Below are positions 8,423 through 17,042 of a stretch of DNA of 52,080 bases, one piece after another. The first letter of the stretch is position 1; each line of letters starts with the position of its first letter. The stretch lies in assembly GCF_027158485.1 (NCBI RefSeq), contig NZ_JAMKYJ010000015.1; one strand, 5' to 3'. The notes under the pieces were generated by a model that was not told the origin of the DNA, searched no databases, and worked only from the letters and a program-made list of their open reading frames with translations. The DNA is from Oxalobacter formigenes. Its GTDB lineage: Bacteria > Pseudomonadota > Gammaproteobacteria > Burkholderiales > Burkholderiaceae_D. The translations under genes were made by a program, and so were the position numbers.

Positions 8423-9241
8423 ATGATGAAAACCATCCTCAAAGCCCTCTTCTTCGCATTCATTCTGATTGGTTCCACTCTGGCGTTCGCCGACAATGTT
8501 GAAGAAGGCAACCATCTCTATAATGCTGGAAAATATCAGGAAGCCCTGACCTTTTTCATGAAACCGGATGCGGTCAATAACCCAGCCACCATGAACCGGA
8601 TCGGGTATATGTACGACGAAGGTCAGGGAGTCAAAAAAGATCCAAAAGAAGCCTTCAAGTGGTACAAAAAAGCAGCTGATGCCAATTTACCAGTTGCCCA
8701 GTTTAATCTGGGGCTTATGTATCAACATGGCACCGGCGTCTCAAAAGATATCAATGAATCCATTAAATGGTTTCGTAAAGCAGCAGAACAAAATGATCCC
8801 GACGCTGAAATGAAAATGGGCTATTTGACCGCAACAGGAACAGGGGTCAAAAAAGATTATCAAGAAGCTATACAATGGTATCAACGCGCTGCTGAACATG
8901 GCGATAGTGCAGCTTATGCACAAATTGGACTTTTCTATACTCTGGGCAATGGTGTCAAAAAAGACGTCAACCGTGCTGTCCAGTATTACATTATGGGCGC
9001 TCAAAAGGGTGATGCCAGAGCACAGGCCTTTTTGGGAAAAGCATATGCCTTGGGCAGAGGTATCCAACCGGATAGTGAAAAAGCCCTCTACTGGTACAAA
9101 ACAGCCGCCAGAAACGGCAACGTCAACGCCATGAAAGAACTGGGTTCCATCTATGCAAAAGGCCGTCTCGGTGTCAAGCCAGACCAGCAGGAAGCACAAC
9201 GATGGAACGACATGGCCAGAAAAGCTGAACAGAAAAATTAA
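8423..9241 (+). CDS. Exported Sel1-repeat protein, paralogue of the preceding gene
   Basis: A 272-aa protein with a signal peptide (MMKTILK, hydrophobic core, cleavage after AFA) and about six Sel1 repeats. It aligns along its whole length with the gene at 7572, including shared phrases such as AVQYYIMGA and GNGVKKD, so the pair arose by tandem duplication. Its last ~50 residues are nearly identical to the pseudogene at 5290-5527. ATG codons at 8423 and 8426 are both possible starts. The gap from the previous gene is 35 bases, so co-transcription is likely. A clear terminator follows at 9261. Expected role: periplasmic protein-protein scaffold, target unknown. Confidence 0.85.
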   Translation: MMKTILKALFFAFILIGSTLAFADNVEEGNHLYNAGKYQEALTFFMKPDAVNNPATMNRIGYMYDEGQGVKKDPKEAFKWYKKAADANLPVAQFNLGLMYQHGTGVSKDINESIKWFRKAAEQNDPDAEMKMGYLTATGTGVKKDYQEAIQWYQRAAEHGDSAAYAQIGLFYTLGNGVKKDVNRAVQYYIMGAQKGDARAQAFLGKAYALGRGIQPDSEKALYWYKTAARNGNVNAMKELGSIYAKGRLGVKPDQQEAQRWNDMARKAEQKN

Positions 9242-9260
9242 TTTACCTGATTTTCAAACA

Positions 9261-9295
9261 AATAAGCCGGAAAATTTTTCCGGCTTATTTTTTTC
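9261..9295 (+). terminator. Intrinsic terminator after the Sel1 pair
   Basis: The stem AATAAGCCGGAAA / TTTCCGGCTTATT is followed by a long T run, 20 bases after the stop codon of the second Sel1 gene. Confidence 0.85.
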
Positions 9296-9321
9296 TTTAA
9301 TTATCAAACTTGAAAAATCTT

Positions 9322-9630
9322 ATGATCGACGAACAATACATTTCAAAAACATTAGGCCTGCTTTATCTGTGCAGCACACTTTTATCTCAAAAATCAAATT
9401 TCAACGAAGCCGCCAAGAATGAGTTTATAAAAGATTATAACGTATCTGTTGATTTTCTTTGTCAGTTGGTGAAGATCCTTCCTGTATACCATGAGATTAC
9501 TGCCATAGGCCAACTCTTTGCCCAGACAGGAAAAACCCGGCCATTCAAAAATGAAGACGACACGACCGCATTATTACGCTGGCTGAATGCACAGACCAAT
9601 GTAATGAAGGAGTCCGAAACAATTCATTGA
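9322..9630 (+). CDS. Small hypothetical protein (102 aa)
   Basis: I do not recognise this ORF. It is the only open frame in its stretch, is not overlapped by another gene, and has ordinary amino-acid composition: a helical, Leu-rich N-terminus (LGLLYLCSTLLSQ), then a mixed charged region ending near ALLRWLNAQTN. There is no signal peptide and no known motif. A TTG at 9310 would add four residues; ATG 9322 is preferred, but neither has a good ribosome-binding site. It lies directly after the Sel1 terminator and would need its own promoter. The following 280 bases (9631-9911) show nothing I can support. Confidence 0.4.
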   Translation: MIDEQYISKTLGLLYLCSTLLSQKSNFNEAAKNEFIKDYNVSVDFLCQLVKILPVYHEITAIGQLFAQTGKTRPFKNEDDTTALLRWLNAQTNVMKESETIH

Positions 9631-9911
9631 CCGACATACTTCTACAAAAATCGATAATAAAATCCCATCCAGAACTTTCAGAAATTTTAGCCATGATCTG
9701 ATTCCGACATTAAAACGGCTCCACAGGTTTTTCCCCTCATCCCTTATAAAAGAAAGCGGAAACCGATAAAATAGCTTTTCGGCAATTTTTTTATTCGGCA
9801 TCATGCACTTGCATTGCAACCGTCTTTATCCGGACTTTCCCTTGAAACACCCTGAATCAGTCCGTTCGGCTGGCTGCTGCAATGTCCCGTTGGTTTCTAC
9901 AGGATCGCAAA

Positions 9912-10814
9912 ATGAAATCCTGTTTTCCGCTGGCGGCATACATGAATAGCCGTAAAGCGGAATGGCTGATGGCCAGTGTGGCACTGGCATGGGGGTCTTC
10001 GTATCTCCTGATGAAACTCGGACTGGATGGAATCGGCCCGTACAATCTGATTGCCCTGCGTTTCGGGATTGCCTTTTTCGTCATGTCGGTTCTTTTTTTC
10101 CCGCGTTATCGTCTGTTGACGGTTTCCACGCTGGCAAAAGGGATCGTGATGGGAATCATCCTCTTTCTGATCTTTTACGGTATGGTCAATGGTGTGAACC
10201 ACACCACGGCATCGACAGCCGGCTTTTTGACGAGTACGACGGTCGTGATGGTACCGGTTCTGGAATGCCTGCTCAAGAGGACGCTTCCATCGAAAACCAT
10301 TGTGATCGGTACGCTGCTTGCAGTTGCCGGACTGTTTCTGCTGACGGCAAAAGATGGCATTTCCCTTGACCTCGGGGCTATTTACTGCCTGATCGGAGCG
10401 CTTTTCTACGCGATTTATATTATCGTTATCGACAAGGTGGCCAAGGGCCCGGATGCCTTCCTGATCAGCATCATCCAGCTGGGGATCGCTTCCTTGCTGG
10501 GTGCCCTGTTCATGTGCCTTCTTGAAACGCCATCCTTGCCGCAGACGCCACTCCAGTGGGGAGCCATTCTCGGCCTTGGCCTGATTTGCAGTGCTTACGG
10601 CTTTGTCGTCCAGCCGATTGCCCAGCGTTACACATCTCCTGAAAAGATCGGCCTGATTTTCTCGCTGGAACCCGTCTTTTCCGCTCTTTTGTCTTACATT
10701 TTCCTTCATGAAATTCTGGGAATCCAGGGCTATATCGGGGCAGCCCTGATCTTTTCTGCCGTGATTTTCACCGAATTATCAAAGAGACCACCGGTTTCAT
10801 CCTCCCAAAAATAA
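9912..10814 (+). CDS. EamA/DMT-family transporter
   Basis: A drug/metabolite transporter of about 300 residues with ten predicted membrane helices in two EamA repeats. The first repeat shows the usual ALAWGSSYLLMKLGL start and ALRFGIAF; the second begins around GAIYCLIGALFYAIYIIV, with the conserved EPVFSALLSY and a C-terminal GAALIFSAV helix. Substrate cannot be deduced; members export amino acids or metabolites. I choose ATG 9912 because AGGATCG lies just upstream; starts at 9882 and 9942 are in frame. It is followed by a 13-bp inverted repeat. Two further EamA transporters lie at 14963 and 28374. Confidence 0.85.
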   Translation: MKSCFPLAAYMNSRKAEWLMASVALAWGSSYLLMKLGLDGIGPYNLIALRFGIAFFVMSVLFFPRYRLLTVSTLAKGIVMGIILFLIFYGMVNGVNHTTASTAGFLTSTTVVMVPVLECLLKRTLPSKTIVIGTLLAVAGLFLLTAKDGISLDLGAIYCLIGALFYAIYIIVIDKVAKGPDAFLISIIQLGIASLLGALFMCLLETPSLPQTPLQWGAILGLGLICSAYGFVVQPIAQRYTSPEKIGLIFSLEPVFSALLSYIFLHEILGIQGYIGAALIFSAVIFTELSKRPPVSSSQK

Positions 10815-10817
10815 GGG

Positions 10818-10848
10818 CTGGTTCACTTTTGGCAAAAAAGTGAACCAG
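10818..10848. repeat. Perfect 13-bp inverted repeat after the EamA gene
   Basis: CTGGTTCACTTTT and AAAAGTGAACCAG are separated by GGCAA. The hairpin is strong, but no T run follows on the plus strand. It may be a bidirectional terminator-like element or a REP-like dispersed repeat. Confidence 0.6.
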
Positions 10849-11200
10849 ACTAAATTCAAAAAGAAATTCTTTCGATGCTTGCATCCAGCCTATCTGGTTT
10901 GCAGTCCACTTTTTTCGGGTGAACGACGCCCGTTATCCAGACTCAAGTCGTTCAAATGTAAAAGATTTTTCACAGAACGCGCCGAATTTACTGCGTTCGG
11001 TCCGGTAAATTCCCGTGAAGCTCTTTCATCTTTGCAGGCCTCAGTCTCGCACTCTCTTCCAGCCATTTTCCACCTGTCCCGGGAGAATCAGGCAATCAAT
11101 ATAGAGCTTTGTGTCTGTGCGGATTCGTCGATGGAATTTAAAGTGAATGCCAGTTGATGAGAAATTTCCGGACTTTCTTTTCACTTGATGCATTCATATC
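10849..11200. other. Gene-free stretch upstream of the aldo/keto reductase
   Basis: About 350 bases without a gene I trust. One plus-strand frame (10840-11157) is open for 105 codons. It starts inside the hairpin and its peptide (many Phe, Lys, Ser and Cys) has no protein-like pattern. The stretch may be decayed DNA. Confidence 0.4.
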
Positions 11201-11217
11201 ATTTCTTGGAGTTGAAA

Positions 11218-12216
11218 ATGGAAAAAAGACAATTGGGGAAAAGCGGGCTTGAGGTTTCGGCGCTTGGGCTGGGTTGTATGGGCATGAGTCTGGGCTACGG
11301 CCCGGCAGCGGACGTCAACGAGATGGTGAAACTGATCCGCAATGCGGTTGATATGGGCGTGACCCATTTCGATACGGCAGAAGTTTATGGCCCTTTTATC
11401 AATGAGGAATTATTGGGAAAGGCGCTCTCCCCCATCAGAAACAGGGTCACGATTGCCACGAAGTTCGGTTTCAGACCCAACCCGGCCGATGGAGGAGCCT
11501 GGACGGCGGTCGACAGCCGTCCCGTGCATATCCGTGAAGTGGCGGAAGCATCTTTAAAACGCCTGAACGTGGAAACCATCGACCTTTTTTACCAGCACCG
11601 TGTTGACCCTGCCGTTCCCATCGAGGACGTTGCGGGGACGGTTGGAGACCTTATCCGGGAAGGCAAGGTGAAATATTTTGGCCTGTCCGAAGCCGGTGCG
11701 AATACCATCCGTCGTGCGCATGCCGTTTGCCCGGTCGCTGCCCTTCAGAGTGAATATTCTCTCTGGTACAGGAAACCGGAACAGGAAATCATTCCCCTTC
11801 TGGAAGAACTGGGCATCGGTTTCGTCCCTTTCAGCCCGCTTGGGCAAGGCTTTTTGACGGGAGCCCTGAAAGCCGATACGACCTTCAATGAAGGCTTTGA
11901 TTTCCGGCAGTTTTTTCCGCGTTTTTCACCGGAGGCCTTGAAAGCGAATCAGGTCTTTGTTGAAAAACTCACGGAACTTGCCGTCGAAAAAAATGCCACA
12001 CCTGCACAAGTGGCACTGGCCTGGCTGCTGGCACAAAAACCGTGGATCGTCCCGATTCCCGGAACGACGAAACTTCACCGGCTAAAAGAAAATCTGGCCG
12101 CCACCAGTCTGGAACTGACCGCCGATGATTTGAAACGCATCGGAAACGAACTGGCGAAAATAGACATTTTTGGCGACCGGTTTCCACAGGCTTATGAAAA
12201 AGGAACCGGTATCTGA
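11218..12216 (+). CDS. Aldo/keto reductase
   Basis: A 332-aa NAD(P)H-dependent aldo/keto reductase with a TIM-barrel fold. The catalytic tetrad is visible as D52 and Y57 in FDTAEVYG, K82 in ATKFG and H127 in YQHRVD. The IPGTTK cofactor-binding segment lies near residue 280. It resembles the subgroup annotated as oxidoreductases of the YajO/Tas type, which reduce aldehydes or ketones; the substrate is unknown. I choose ATG 11218, preceded by TTGGAG at a good distance, rather than the upstream in-frame start at 11185. It is followed after 66 bases by a flavodoxin-fold oxidoreductase, and the two may be co-transcribed in a redox-enzyme cluster. Confidence 0.9.
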   Translation: MEKRQLGKSGLEVSALGLGCMGMSLGYGPAADVNEMVKLIRNAVDMGVTHFDTAEVYGPFINEELLGKALSPIRNRVTIATKFGFRPNPADGGAWTAVDSRPVHIREVAEASLKRLNVETIDLFYQHRVDPAVPIEDVAGTVGDLIREGKVKYFGLSEAGANTIRRAHAVCPVAALQSEYSLWYRKPEQEIIPLLEELGIGFVPFSPLGQGFLTGALKADTTFNEGFDFRQFFPRFSPEALKANQVFVEKLTELAVEKNATPAQVALAWLLAQKPWIVPIPGTTKLHRLKENLAATSLELTADDLKRIGNELAKIDIFGDRFPQAYEKGTGI

Positions 12217-12282
12217 GTGAATGATTGATGAAAAACAGGCGGTGACAATCTTGCCCCCGCCTGCCAACTACAGGAGAAGCTT

Positions 12283-12807
12283 ATGAATACACTCGTCATT
12301 GTTTCCCATCCATACCCCTCACAATCGACAGTCATCAGGACCCTGGCAAGAGAAGCTGAAAGCATTCCGGATGTCACTGTCAGAAACCTTGAAACGCTAT
12401 ACGGAAACGATGTGACGGGATTTGACATCCCGACAGAACAGAAGGCTCACGAAGGGACTGAACGGATCGTTTATCTTTTCCCTCTTCACTGGTTCAATCT
12501 GACTCCCATGATGAAAGCCTATTTCAACGAAGTCTGGAGCTATGGCTGGTGTTACGGGCCGAATGGAACGGCTCTGAAAGGCAAGGAAATGCTTGTCGTG
12601 ACATCAGCTGGCGCAGCAGCAGAAGCATACTCGCACCAAAGCCCGCTTGATTGCACGATGGAAGATGTTTTGACTCCGTTCAAGGCTTGTGCGGGATACG
12701 TCGGTATGACGTATCTGAACCCTCTGGTTTTTTACAAGGCTGAAGAGGCCGATGAAAAAACACTTGGACAGTTCAGGAAAGTGTTTTCCGAAAGGCTTCA
12801 AGAATGA
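12283..12807 (+). CDS. Flavodoxin-fold NAD(P)H oxidoreductase (Flavodoxin_2 / KefF-MdaB type)
   Basis: A 174-aa cytosolic protein with the Flavodoxin_2 layout: an N-terminal strand and phosphate loop (LVIVSHPYPSQST), then FPLHWFNLTPMMKAYFNEV, which in this family binds the flavin and the quinone substrate, and WSYGWCYG plus LVVTSAGA. Relatives are FMN/FAD quinone reductases such as KefF and MdaB. The start has a strong AGGAG 6 bases upstream. It sits 66 bases after the aldo/keto reductase on the same strand, suggesting a shared transcript and a role in detoxifying electrophiles or quinones (inferred). Confidence 0.85.
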   Translation: MNTLVIVSHPYPSQSTVIRTLAREAESIPDVTVRNLETLYGNDVTGFDIPTEQKAHEGTERIVYLFPLHWFNLTPMMKAYFNEVWSYGWCYGPNGTALKGKEMLVVTSAGAAAEAYSHQSPLDCTMEDVLTPFKACAGYVGMTYLNPLVFYKAEEADEKTLGQFRKVFSERLQE

Positions 12808-12938
12808 ATCCACTGCCTATATCCCTGAGGATAATTATAATGAACAGGATGAAATATATTTTTTAATAATATGATTTTATTGAAAAAATAAACGACAATC
12901 AGATCAATACAAATGATAGGAAAAATGAAAGGATTTTT

Positions 12939-13664
12939 ATGCGCCCCCAAATCATCTGCCAGATGATGAGCAGTGTAGACGGCCGGATTGTCGGCAATGG
13001 CTGGACACGGCCATATGATGGAACGGACTATGAAACCGTGATCGCCTGTTATTTCGATATCAGCAACGACATGGGTGCGGATGCCGAATGGCTGGGAAGG
13101 AAAACCGTTCAGACCGATCTGGTTCGTGATACATTCGATCATGGCCAGTCCCCGAAGGCTGAAAGTTTCGATACGTTCTTCGGAACCTGTGAAACCGCAA
13201 GGATGTGTATCGTCATGGACCCGAAAGGCAAAATCCGTTATTCCAGCGACAGGATAATGGGGGAAAACATCATTGTCGTTCTGGGTGAAAGTGTCTCACA
13301 ATCCTATCTGGAACACCTGCGTGAACTGGGGATTTCATATCTTTTTGCGGGAAGGCACGGCAATGATCTCAACAAGGCACTGGAAACATTGGGAGAGTTC
13401 GGCCTCCGGAAAATCATGTTGCAAGGTGGCGGCATCATCAACGGCAGTTTTCTGAAGGCTGGCCTGATCGACGAACTCAGCCTCCTGATTTATCCGGGCA
13501 TCGATGGCCGGGCCGGTATTCCTGCCGTTTTCGAGTATTTCAGTGAACATGGGGAACATCCGGCAAAAGACCGGTCACTGGAACTGCTGTCGATGAAAAT
13601 GCTTCCACATGGGGTGGCATGGCTGCGTTACCGGTTCCACCCTGCCCCATCGAAAGCGAAATAA
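12939..13664 (+). CDS. RibD C-terminal-domain reductase (dihydrofolate-reductase-like)
   Basis: A 241-aa protein of the RibD_C family, a DHFR-like fold. The N-terminus ICQMMSSVDGRI is the typical opening strand and loop. LQGGGIINGSFLKAGLIDEL near residue 165 is the hallmark NADPH-binding and substrate segment. No deaminase domain is attached, so this is a stand-alone reductase rather than full RibD. The natural substrate is unknown. The start at 12939 has AAAGGA 6 bases upstream. The AT-rich 130-bp gap before it probably carries its own promoter. Confidence 0.85.
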   Translation: MRPQIICQMMSSVDGRIVGNGWTRPYDGTDYETVIACYFDISNDMGADAEWLGRKTVQTDLVRDTFDHGQSPKAESFDTFFGTCETARMCIVMDPKGKIRYSSDRIMGENIIVVLGESVSQSYLEHLRELGISYLFAGRHGNDLNKALETLGEFGLRKIMLQGGGIINGSFLKAGLIDELSLLIYPGIDGRAGIPAVFEYFSEHGEHPAKDRSLELLSMKMLPHGVAWLRYRFHPAPSKAK

Positions 13665-13820
13665 AGGCAAACAAGAGAGAATCGGGCAAGAAACAGGCAA
13701 AATTGCATCTTCGCTCCCTTCTCTCTCTTTCCTATACTTGAATCCATGCGGGAAATTTTTCAATGCCCGTCTATTCCTTGAAAATCAAACACTTGCAATA
13801 CGTAAAAAGGAAAGAGGATC

Positions 13821-14870
13821 ATGCGCAAATTCAACATCTCCGGCTGGATCGCAGCCATTTTGGGAGGAATGCTTATCATGAACACCAGCGTCTCGGCACA
13901 AGACATGTCCGGCGGAGCGGATAATTTTTATCAAAGCGACAAGGTCACCATGCAAAAAGTGACTTTTGAAAACCAGTACAAAATGAAAGTCGCGGGAAAT
14001 CTGTATCTTCCCGAAAACATGGACAAAAATGCCAAATCTCCGGCCATTATTGTCGGGCATCCGATGGGCGCCGTGAAAGAACAGGCAGCAAACCTGTATG
14101 CGACGAAAATGGCTGAACGCGGTTTCGTCACCCTTTCTATCGATTTGCCGTTCTGGGGCGAAAGCGAAGGCCAGCCACGCAATGCCGTTTCGCCGGATAT
14201 GTATGCAGACGCTTTCAGTGCGGCCGTCGATTATCTGGGTACGCGCCCGTTCGTCAACAAAAACGCGATTGGCGTCATCGGTATTTGCGGCAGCGGAAGC
14301 TTTGCCATCAGTGCCGCCAAGATCGACCCACGCCTGAAAGCCATCGCGACGATCAGCATGTATGACATGGGACAGGCGAGCCGCAACGGCCTCAAACAGG
14401 CACAGACACTGGAACAGAGAAAGGCGATTATTGCCGAAGCAGCTGGCCAGCGTTATGTTGAATTTGAAGGGGGAGCCACCCGATACACGGGCGGAACTGT
14501 CCATGAAATCACTGAACATTCCGATCCGATCGCCCGCGAATTCTATGATTTCTATCGCACACAGAGAGGTGAATTCATTCCGGCAGGCTCGTCAAAAGAA
14601 CTGGCGACGCACCCTACCCTGACGTCCAACGTCAAGTTCATGAACTTCTATCCGTTCAACGATATGGAAACGATCTCGCCACGTCCCCTGCTCTTCATCA
14701 CTGGCGATCAGGCACACTCGAAAGAATTTTCGGAAGATGCCTACAAGCGTGCTGCCGAACCGAAGGAACTGTATTACGTCAGGGGCGCAGGACACGTCGA
14801 TCTGTACGACCGGGTCAACGTCATCCCTTTCGACAAACTGACTGAATTTTTCAGCCGGAACCTGAAATAA
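13821..14870 (+). CDS. Exported alpha/beta hydrolase (YcjY / dienelactone-hydrolase-like)
   Basis: A 349-aa alpha/beta hydrolase with a signal peptide (MRKFNISGW, hydrophobic core, cleavage after VSA near residue 26). HPMGAVKEQ forms the oxyanion region. The nucleophile elbow reads IGVIGICGSGSF, which puts cysteine rather than serine in the nucleophile position (G-I-C-G-S), as in dienelactone hydrolases. The acid residue is probably in the ITGDQAHS segment and the histidine in GAGHVDLYD near the C-terminus. Relatives hydrolyse small esters or lactones; the substrate is unknown. The start at 13821 has AGAGGA just upstream. A terminator follows at 14894. An 18-base motif at 13675-13692 in its upstream region recurs before the flavodoxin at 29455. 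Confidence 0.85.
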   Translation: MRKFNISGWIAAILGGMLIMNTSVSAQDMSGGADNFYQSDKVTMQKVTFENQYKMKVAGNLYLPENMDKNAKSPAIIVGHPMGAVKEQAANLYATKMAERGFVTLSIDLPFWGESEGQPRNAVSPDMYADAFSAAVDYLGTRPFVNKNAIGVIGICGSGSFAISAAKIDPRLKAIATISMYDMGQASRNGLKQAQTLEQRKAIIAEAAGQRYVEFEGGATRYTGGTVHEITEHSDPIAREFYDFYRTQRGEFIPAGSSKELATHPTLTSNVKFMNFYPFNDMETISPRPLLFITGDQAHSKEFSEDAYKRAAEPKELYYVRGAGHVDLYDRVNVIPFDKLTEFFSRNLK

Positions 14871-14893
14871 ACCATTAAAGGAATATGGATTGA

Positions 14894-14921
14894 AAAAGGC
14901 GCTTGAAAGCGCCTTTTCTCT
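14894..14921 (+). terminator. Intrinsic terminator after the alpha/beta hydrolase
   Basis: AAAAGGCGCTT and AAGCGCCTTTT form a GC-rich stem followed by T-rich sequence. It lies between convergent genes and may serve both. Confidence 0.8.
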
Positions 14922-14962
14922 TACAAACAGGAAACAATAATGAATATATTCTCCTGGCGAGA

Positions 14963-15919
14963 TCATCTTTTTATTTCATTTCCCCGATTGATTACAATAG
15001 CCGGTTTTTTATTGAAAAACCTTTTCACCATATCCCAGGCACTGACCAGAACGATACCCGAGAGGGTACACAACGCTCCGGCAATGAAGCGGACGTCAAC
15101 CGTTTCGTTTAACAGCAACACGCCGAAAATCACCCCGAAAACAGGCGTCAGGAATGAAAGCACCCCAAGGCGGGAAGCGAGATAGACCCGAAGCAGCCAG
15201 AACCAGACCAGAAAACTGAAAAAGCAGACGATCACGGTCTGATAGCCCAGGCTGACCCAGAGTATTTCCGTCGGATTGAACGAGGTATTGCCGAACAGGA
15301 CACACGCCGTCAGCAAAATGACAACGGCACAAATCAGCTGGATCATGACGGTCTGGGCTGAAGGCACGTCCGCCAGTTTTGAGGTCCGGATGACGACGGT
15401 CGTCGCTCCCCAGGACATGGCGGCCAGCAAACCGAGAAAATCGCCCCATATCATGTCATTGACGGATGGCCCTGCCGAAGCCGGATCGTAAAACATGATG
15501 ACGACTCCGCCGAAGGCGACGAGGATACCACTCCACTGGATCGGGTTCAGGCGTTCTTCAGGAATCCGGAAATGAAGCCCGAGCGCAGCGAAAACAGGAG
15601 CGGTATAGAGCATGACCGACATGTGCGCGGCACTGGTATGGCGCAATCCCTCCCCCGCCAGCAGGTATTCAAGCGAAAAAAGCGCACCGGCCAGCACTCC
15701 TGCGGGCAATGCGCTCCTCTCAGGCAAAAGAGACAGACCCTTGAAACGCAAAAACAGGCCGACCAGAATGGCAGCGACACCGGAACGCAAGCCGATTTGC
15801 AGGATGGGGGCCATATCGGGCGCAGCCGCCTTGAGGGCAATTTGCTGAAGCCCCCAGATAGTACATAAAAGCAGCATCAATACGGTCGCCTTGCCGTCCA
15901 GTGGAATCCGCCGGTTCAT
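14963..15919 (-). CDS. EamA/DMT-family transporter
   Basis: A 318-aa transporter with ten predicted helices in two EamA repeats. The first starts CTIWGLQQIALKAAAP; the second begins around LGLLAAMSWGATTVVIR and contains SRLGVLSFLTPVFGVIFG, characteristic of the family. A cytoplasmic basic tail follows (VKRFFNKK). The ATG at 15919 has GGAG upstream. It lies 117 bases downstream of the LysR regulator on the same strand and may be read from the same transcript. Substrate unknown. Confidence 0.85.
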   Translation of the reverse strand: MNRRIPLDGKATVLMLLLCTIWGLQQIALKAAAPDMAPILQIGLRSGVAAILVGLFLRFKGLSLLPERSALPAGVLAGALFSLEYLLAGEGLRHTSAAHMSVMLYTAPVFAALGLHFRIPEERLNPIQWSGILVAFGGVVIMFYDPASAGPSVNDMIWGDFLGLLAAMSWGATTVVIRTSKLADVPSAQTVMIQLICAVVILLTACVLFGNTSFNPTEILWVSLGYQTVIVCFFSFLVWFWLLRVYLASRLGVLSFLTPVFGVIFGVLLLNETVDVRFIAGALCTLSGIVLVSAWDMVKRFFNKKPAIVINRGNEIKR

Positions 15920-16036
15920 CCTGTTTCTCCAGACAATTTTTCACTTTACTCTTTCCGGAAAGAAAGAACCAGATTGCCGGAGAAAATCTGTTTTGGAAAA
16001 ACGACAGGACACCCTGTTTGCCGGTGCCATGCGGCT

Positions 16037-16927
16037 TCAGCCAGTGATATCCTTGTCCCATGCCCTGCAAAAGCCTATCCATTTTTCCAGTGTGGGAGAC
16101 ATGAATTTGTCGGGGTGATAGCACAGCACGAACTTGCGCAAAAACCGTTTTCCGGTTTGTACCCGGACGAAATGCCCGGCGTACAGCGGTTGCTTCAGCA
16201 TCCGGCTGGAAATGAAGGTAATGCCAAGATTGTGATACACACAGGACAGGATGGTGTCCGATGCATTGAGCGACAAGGTTTGCAGAGGGTGATCGAAATT
16301 CAGCGCCAACTGGTTTTCAAAAAAGGCACGGCTGCTTGAACCTTCCTCACGCAACAGCCAGCGTTCCCTTGAAAGTTTTTCAAGCGTAACGTCTTTTTCT
16401 TTCGCCAACGGATGGTTTTTTCCTGCCACAACGACCATTTCATCTTCCATCCATGTCTCGCTGACAAGACGGGAATCGGTCGGCAAGCCTTCGAGCAGGG
16501 CGATATCGATCTCGAAACGGTTCAGCATGCCGCAAATTTCCTGGGTGTTGGCGATAACCGACTGGGGAAGCCAGCCGTTTTTACGGTCAAAATCCAGGAA
16601 CATATCGGGCATGAAATAACTTCCGATCGTCCGGGTGCACCCGACACGCAAACGTGTATCTTCATGGTCATCGTCAAAAAGCCGTTCCACCCCCTGCATG
16701 CGTGAAAACAATTCATCGGCAACAGGCAAAAGCTTCTGCCCTTCATGATTGATGAAAAGCCGCGCATGCAAACGGTCGAAAAGGCGCACGCCAAGCTGGT
16801 TTTCCAGTTCCGCCAGCGTCTGGGAGATAGCGCCTTTCGTCATGAACAGCGCATCCGCGGCTGCCGTCATGCTGCCATGCCGTGCAATAGAGACGAAAAC
16901 GGACAATTGCCGGAAAGTGATATTCAT
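16037..16927 (-). CDS. LysR-family transcriptional regulator
   Basis: A 296-aa LysR-type regulator. Residues 1-60 form the winged helix-turn-helix (FRQLSVFVSIARHGSMTAAA, then KGAISQTLAELENQLG and RLFDR). The rest is a periplasmic-binding-protein-like effector domain, with typical ALLEGLP and WLLREEGSSSR segments. It is divergent from the TDT transporter at 17043, the classical arrangement in which the regulator controls its neighbour and itself. A perfect GTTTAG-N5-CTAAAC palindrome lies immediately upstream of its ATG. The subgroup resembles CysB/CbbR-like activators in length only; the effector is not identifiable. Its target is probably the divergent transporter. Confidence 0.9.
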   Translation of the reverse strand: MNITFRQLSVFVSIARHGSMTAAADALFMTKGAISQTLAELENQLGVRLFDRLHARLFINHEGQKLLPVADELFSRMQGVERLFDDDHEDTRLRVGCTRTIGSYFMPDMFLDFDRKNGWLPQSVIANTQEICGMLNRFEIDIALLEGLPTDSRLVSETWMEDEMVVVAGKNHPLAKEKDVTLEKLSRERWLLREEGSSSRAFFENQLALNFDHPLQTLSLNASDTILSCVYHNLGITFISSRMLKQPLYAGHFVRVQTGKRFLRKFVLCYHPDKFMSPTLEKWIGFCRAWDKDITG

Positions 16928-16928
16928 C

Positions 16929-16945
16929 GTTTAGTTTTCCTAAAC
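16929..16945. promoter_or_regulatory. Candidate LysR operator (GTTTAG-N5-CTAAAC)
   Basis: A perfect 6-bp inverted repeat with the T-N11-A geometry of LysR boxes, one base upstream of the lysR start codon and about 100 bases from the divergent transporter. Binding here would block lysR expression (autorepression), with activation of the other gene through the same intergenic region. Confidence 0.5.
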
Positions 16946-17042
16946 CCAATGTCAAAAATATTTCGATTTTCTAAATAATACCCGCTGGTTATAGTAATTG
17001 GCAATGGATGTTATGGCAGAATCAAAAAATCGGGGTGAAAAG

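Noticed and set aside
10840..11157. 105-codon plus-strand ORF after the first EamA gene
   Set aside because: It starts inside a hairpin, has no ribosome-binding site, and its Phe/Lys/Ser-rich peptide has no coherent pattern.
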